This document shows, one piece after another, positions 8,301 through 10,007 of a stretch of DNA of 10,007 nt. This stretch comes from an uncultured Bilophila sp. (GTDB taxonomy: Bacteria; Desulfobacterota; Desulfovibrionia; Desulfovibrionales; Desulfovibrionaceae), in assembly GCA_902373525.1 (NCBI GenBank), contig CABKMN010000084.1, positions 1-10,007 on the forward strand, written 5' to 3'. Position 1 is the first letter of the stretch, and each line of letters begins with the position of its first letter. The translations under genes were made by a program, and so were the position numbers. The notes under the pieces were generated by a model. The model was not told the origin of the DNA. It did not search any database and saw nothing but the letters and a program-made list of their open reading frames with translations.

Positions 8301-8593
8301 TCGGCCATGTCCTTTTCGGAAACCGCGTGGGGGACGAGGCGGATGCCGAGGCGGGTTTCAAGCCATTTGGCGTATTCGCTGGTGACGCCTTCCTGTTTGC
8401 CGAGCGGGGAAAGGCGTTCGAAGGGCAGGCGGGACGTCAGGACTCCCATGTTGAGTTCGGGGTGTGCCTTCAGCCAACGTTGTTCCTGCTGCGTCAGGTA
8501 CAGCTCCGTCTGGGCAACGGCGGAGAATGCCGCCGTCAGAACGAAGAGGATGGCGAACGGCACATGAAATCGAAAAAAAGAAAAGAGATGCAT
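5369..8593 (-). CDS. BvgS-like hybrid sensor histidine kinase (SBP-TM-PAS-PAS-HisKA-HATPase-REC-REC)
   Basis: The 1074-residue inner-membrane kinase has an N-terminal signal segment (about 10-27, cleavage possible after AVA). A single periplasmic SBP_bac_3/Venus-flytrap domain follows (about 30-262, with LTQQEQRWLKAHPELNMGV near its start and Arg118 in the PSTRDTLLFTQSYLE segment). Next are a TM helix (about 275-297), PAS1 (about 310-425), PAS2 (about 440-545) and a short coiled coil. HisKA carries His570 in NMSHEIRTPMN. HATPase_c has Asn687 (N box), DTGIGM (719-724) and GGTGLGL (748-754). REC1 has Asp861 and Lys912; REC2 has Asp998, Thr1028 and Lys1050. All catalytic and acceptor residues are present. 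I chose the ATG at 8593, although its ribosome site is weak, because it gives a compact signal peptide. The upstream TTG at 8656 falls on the predicted transcription start. BvgS itself has two flytrap domains and a fused Hpt; here there is one flytrap and the Hpt is on the next gene. The ligand is unknown. Confidence 0.95.
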   Translation of the reverse strand: MHLFSFFRFHVPFAILFVLTAAFSAVAQTELYLTQQEQRWLKAHPELNMGVLTSRLPFERLSPLGKQEGVTSEYAKWLETRLGIRLVPHAVSEKDMADAFSKGKLDIQLSAVDVPSTRDTLLFTQSYLELPLVIFMLNDAPFINELTDLKGHKVAAVGERLFDILRDAEPNVQAVLTHTTEEALDLLEKKDIAAVFEVLDAGTTILRLNDVQNVTVAAVTPYRLPIRIGVRKDWPELVTIINKVLDTMPAATAQDFHNRWFNIQRTTEMDWRLFWTLTGGIVLAALAVVLIALFIIRKFRREVLVRRSTETMLNSLLENLPAAVCLFDATCRCRKLNAMCSKLFGFTEEDALGRIPGTDFPVAGGVLSEALLRRTLASGEHQTFPHTRIDADGGTGHYLTTLVPLTRDDGEPYAVLSLSTDVTTQKLLEKKLSEQLALARKLLETSPIGVLIAVDGFIRYSNTRAKALMDIREDTDVGRVYPQLRDADAMLISEQDTLPDVELKTRDAEGRAHDLRVTYTRTDYEDGPGIICWLVDDTQNKTLEKQLVHAKEDAETASRAKSDFLANMSHEIRTPMNGIIGMSHLALQTELTPRQREYLTQISASAGTLLRIINDILDFSKIEAGKLEMEHVSFRLEQVLEEVASIAVLSAEEKGLELLFRLAPNVPSTLEGDALRLSQILLNLVGNAIKFTASGYVLVAVEQAQRLGTKTRLRFSVRDTGIGMTREQIGKLFESFTQADSSTTRRYGGTGLGLAISKRLVNLMDGDIRVESVPGQGSNFLFTAVFDTFAEPENRVFLPTHPLYGSRVLVADDNHLSRSILGDMLRAFRLEPQSAPSGEEAVRLCREASAAGAPFRIVLLDWKMPGMDGQAAARAIRDALPEPPAFLFMASVRDRADALAALREDQRRLLPKPVTPSALFAALLATEQSQEECRAIPAQPPFPKLAGTRVLLAEDNAINQQVAKEILQSCGVEVTLADDGLEAVEKLWKGGYDAVLMDIQMPGMDGLRATRLLREYARFDDLPVIAMTARAMNGDREKSLSAGMQDYVAKPVEPHTLLATLSKWVRRDDPSPRR

Positions 8594-8651
8594 GGCAATC
8601 AGGTACCGTTGGCGTGGAGGGGAAGGAAAAAAGGAAGCCAAGGCCTTATTC

Positions 8652-8662
8652 GACAAATTGTC
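8652..8662. promoter_or_regulatory. Candidate operator palindrome between divergent genes
   Basis: GACAAATTGTC is a perfect 11-base inverted repeat (GACAA-A-TTGTC). It overlaps the -35 candidate of the agmatinase promoter and the -10/start region of the kinase promoter. A protein bound here could affect both transcripts. No known regulator consensus was recognised. Confidence 0.3.
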
Positions 8663-8686
8663 TTATAATCCTATTCGTAGTATGAG
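8658..8686 (+). promoter_or_regulatory. Putative sigma70 promoter for the agmatinase gene
   Basis: TTGTCT (8658-8663) and TATGAG (8681-8686) are separated by 17 bases, each matching the consensus at four of six positions. Transcription would start near 8693, about 29 bases before the ATG. A perfect TATAAT at 8664-8669 is an alternative -10, but it has no recognisable -35 at the right distance. The agmatinase ribosome site AAAGGA follows at 8708-8713. Confidence 0.35.
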
Positions 8687-8690
8687 GCAA
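8662..8690 (-). promoter_or_regulatory. Putative sigma70 promoter for the hybrid-kinase operon
   Basis: On the minus strand TTGCCT (8685-8690) is followed by an exact 17-base spacer and TATAAG (8662-8667), which match the -35 and -10 consensus at four and five of six positions. The start would be near 8655, leaving a leader of about 60 bases before the ATG at 8593. It is interleaved, face to face, with the agmatinase promoter candidate. Confidence 0.45.
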
Positions 8691-8721
8691 CATAAAGGCG
8701 ACTTCAAAAAGGATAAAATAC

Positions 8722-9594
8722 ATGCCGAGCGAAACCGGACACCGTTTTCTCGCCTCCGAACTGTCGGATTCCGAACCGGGGCGTTGTTTGTTTCATGTGC
8801 TGCCCGTACCGCTGGAAGCCACCGTTTCCTATGCGGGCGGAACGGCGAAAGGGCCGCAGGCCATTCTTGAGGCCTCCGACCAGCTGGAACTGTGGGACGG
8901 GGAATCCGTCCCCGCCGAGCCGGGCATCCGCACATGGCCCGCCGTGGATTGTTCCGGTTCCTCCGAAACGGTGCTTGCCGCGGTCGAGTCCGCTGTCGAC
9001 AGTATATTGGAGTACGGGGGGCTGCCCGTGCTTCTGGGCGGGGAGCATACGGTCACGTACGGCGCGCTGGCCTCTCTGAAGAAGCGTTTCGGGACGTTCG
9101 GGGTCATTCAGTTCGACGCCCACGCGGACTTGCGCGACAGCTATGAGGGCAGTCCGTGGAGCCACGCCTGCGTCATGCGCCGGGCCGTGAAGGACCTTGG
9201 CCTGCCTTTGGCGCAGTTCGGCGTCCGGGCCCTGTGCCTTGACGAGGTGGAGGCGCGGCGCGAACACGGCGTTACGTTCCACGATGCGGCGGACATCGCC
9301 CGTCACGGGGTGCCGGAGAGTCTTTTGCCGTCGGATTTTCCCGACCGGGTGTATCTGACGTTCGACGTGGACGGGCTTGATCCTTCGATCATGCCCGCGA
9401 CGGGAACGCCCGTGCCCGGCGGGCTCGGCTGGTATCAGTCGCTCGACATTGCGGAGCGGACGCTCGCCGGTCGGGAGGTGCTCGGATTCGACGTGGTGGA
9501 GCTTGCCCCCGTGCCGGGGCTGCACGCCGCCGATTTCGCCGCCGCCCGGCTGGTTTACGCTCTCATGGGGATTGTGCAGCGCGGCCGGAAGTAG
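8722..9594 (+). CDS. speB: Agmatinase (ureohydrolase/arginase superfamily)
   Basis: The 290-residue cytoplasmic enzyme is slightly shorter than E. coli SpeB. Agmatinases hydrolyse agmatine to putrescine and urea at a binuclear Mn centre. The expected ligands are all present: His109 in GGEHTVT, Asp132/His134/Asp136 in FDAHADLRDSYEG, and Asp215/Asp217 in FDVDGLDPS. The C-terminal FDVVELAP (256-263) with Glu260 is also typical. The EGSPWSHACVMRR segment (142-154) fits agmatinase better than arginase or formimidoylglutamase, though substrate preference inside the superfamily cannot be proved by reading. The ATG at 8722 has AAAGGA eight bases upstream. The gene stands alone on this strand: no arginine decarboxylase or spermidine/carboxyspermidine gene is visible in the window, so those steps must be encoded elsewhere or lie beyond the right edge. 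It is divergent from the sensor-kinase operon, and the shared control region raises the possibility of a regulatory link, which is speculation. Confidence 0.9.
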   Translation: MPSETGHRFLASELSDSEPGRCLFHVLPVPLEATVSYAGGTAKGPQAILEASDQLELWDGESVPAEPGIRTWPAVDCSGSSETVLAAVESAVDSILEYGGLPVLLGGEHTVTYGALASLKKRFGTFGVIQFDAHADLRDSYEGSPWSHACVMRRAVKDLGLPLAQFGVRALCLDEVEARREHGVTFHDAADIARHGVPESLLPSDFPDRVYLTFDVDGLDPSIMPATGTPVPGGLGWYQSLDIAERTLAGREVLGFDVVELAPVPGLHAADFAAARLVYALMGIVQRGRK

Positions 9595-9619
9595 GCGCTG
9601 AACGCAGGAAACCGGGGAA

Positions 9620-9700
9620 GGGACGCCTCCGGCGGCAAGGGCGCCGCCCTTGACCCGCTGGGGGGAATGATTCCCCCCAGACCCCCTCGGATACGGAGGG
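9620..9700. repeat. GC-rich intergenic element of stacked hairpins (REP-like)
   Basis: Just after the agmatinase stop there are three successive inverted repeats. They are AAGGGC/GCCCTT (9637-9651, 3-base loop), an 11-bp arm pair CTGGGGGGAAT/ATTCCCCCCAG around a single base (9658-9680), and CCCTC/GAGGG (9684-9700). None has a T-tract, so they are not ordinary terminators. Similar CCGGCGGCAAGGG...CCCTTGACCC...GGGGGG...CCCCCC blocks recur between genes in Desulfovibrio-type genomes from my recollection; copy number here cannot be judged from one window. Confidence 0.6.
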
Positions 9701-9740
9701 ACGGCGGCTTGTTCCGCTGTGAAGTTTATTCTGGAATCAA

Positions 9741-9782
9741 GACGTCCCCAGTGCCGTACGGCATTGGGGACGTCGTTTTTTT
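9741..9782 (+). terminator. Rho-independent terminator downstream of agmatinase
   Basis: Positions 9741-9755 pair with 9760-9774 in a 15-bp stem containing one G-U pair, with a GTAC loop. The stem is followed by G and seven Ts (9776-9782). It lies about 147 bases beyond the agmatinase stop, with the hairpin element in between, and faces only the plus strand. Confidence 0.9.
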
Positions 9783-9799
9783 ATAGGAAGAATGAAACG

Positions 9800-9948
9800 C
9801 CGGAATCCCTGCCCGCGCGGAAAACGGTGCATGGAGGACATCCGGCGCGGTTTGCGGGACCGGAATCTCCGTCCGCACGGAACGCCGTGTGAAAACGGCT
9901 TGCGTAGACGGTGGAGGTCACCGGAGTCTTTGTCCGTGCGGAAAGCCG
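9800..9948. repeat. Three degenerate 28-bp direct repeats with 60-61-bp period
   Basis: Copies lie at 9800-9827, 9860-9887 and 9921-9948, each beginning CCGGAATC or CCGGAGTC and containing a CCGYRCGG-type core. Pairwise identity counted by eye is 21-22 of 28, and most differences are transitions. The intervening 32-33 bases are unrelated to each other. No gene is supported in 9783-10007, and no known repeat family was recognised. Confidence 0.5.
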
Positions 9949-10007
9949 CGAAGAGGGATTCGATAAGGTCGAAAGTCTTTGGAAGAGGAGGGGATGGGGT
10001 TTGGGTC

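Noticed and set aside
8593..8656. Upstream TTG start for the hybrid kinase at 8656
   Set aside because: It lies at the predicted transcription start, has no ribosome site, and would put about 21 extra residues before a good signal peptide.
5690..8668. Plus-strand open frame of 992 codons opposite the hybrid kinase
   Set aside because: It is the mirror of a kinase with every conserved motif in place. The antisense product has no recognisable domain, and long antisense frames are expected at this G+C.
9800..9948. Functional CRISPR array
   Set aside because: Only three copies with about 75-79% identity and no cas gene; live arrays have nearly identical repeats. Kept only as a degenerate repeat.
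9792..10007. Open frame from an ATG at 9792 to the window edge (72 codons)
   Set aside because: The product is Arg-rich with no domain, the ribosome site is only three bases away, and the 28-bp repeats fall in different frames, so no peptide repeat is kept. The opposite strand is also open here, through the terminator, so openness reflects base composition. A gene starting beyond the edge is not excluded.

Overview
The window comes from a GC-rich bacterium (about 60% G+C by eye). A BvgS-like sensor with a large phosphorelay, an HD-GYP response regulator, a FadR-type GntR regulator, a divergent agmatinase and a GC-rich intergenic element made of stacked hairpins together suggest a delta-proteobacterial sulfate/sulfite reducer of the Desulfovibrionaceae (Desulfovibrio/Bilophila-like). 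This assignment is inferred from gene style and the repeat element, not from a marker gene.

Layout, left to right. Positions 1-205 hold no convincing gene, but carry a very strong, probably bidirectional terminator (141-190). On the minus strand, 206-2116 encodes a polytopic membrane protein resembling GT-C (ArnT/PMT-type) glycosyltransferases, with long Pro/Ala/Glu-rich tails at both ends. Upstream of it on the same strand is a GntR/FCD regulator (2203-2856). The 316-base gap 2857-3172 holds the putative gntR promoter, a small palindrome that could be its operator, and a strong minus-strand terminator (3028-3067) that closes the next operon.

From 3173 to 8593 three minus-strand signalling genes are packed together. 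In transcription order they are a hybrid histidine kinase (periplasmic solute-binding domain, TM, two PAS, HisKA/HATPase, two receiver domains), a receiver-Hpt protein 20 bases later, and a receiver-HD-GYP protein whose start overlaps the previous stop. All phospho-accepting residues are intact. The likely flow is His kinase to receiver to separate Hpt to the HD-GYP receiver, so an external signal would control c-di-GMP breakdown. Which receiver acts with which partner is inference.

The kinase is divergent from an agmatinase gene (8722-9594, plus strand). The roughly 130-base gap contains face-to-face, interleaved sigma70-like promoters and an 11-bp palindrome. Downstream of the agmatinase are a GC-rich hairpin element (9620-9700), a textbook terminator (9741-9782), and about 220 bases with no supported gene but with three degenerate 28-bp repeats at 60-61-bp spacing. 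No rRNA, tRNA, transposase, integrase or genuine CRISPR array was seen.
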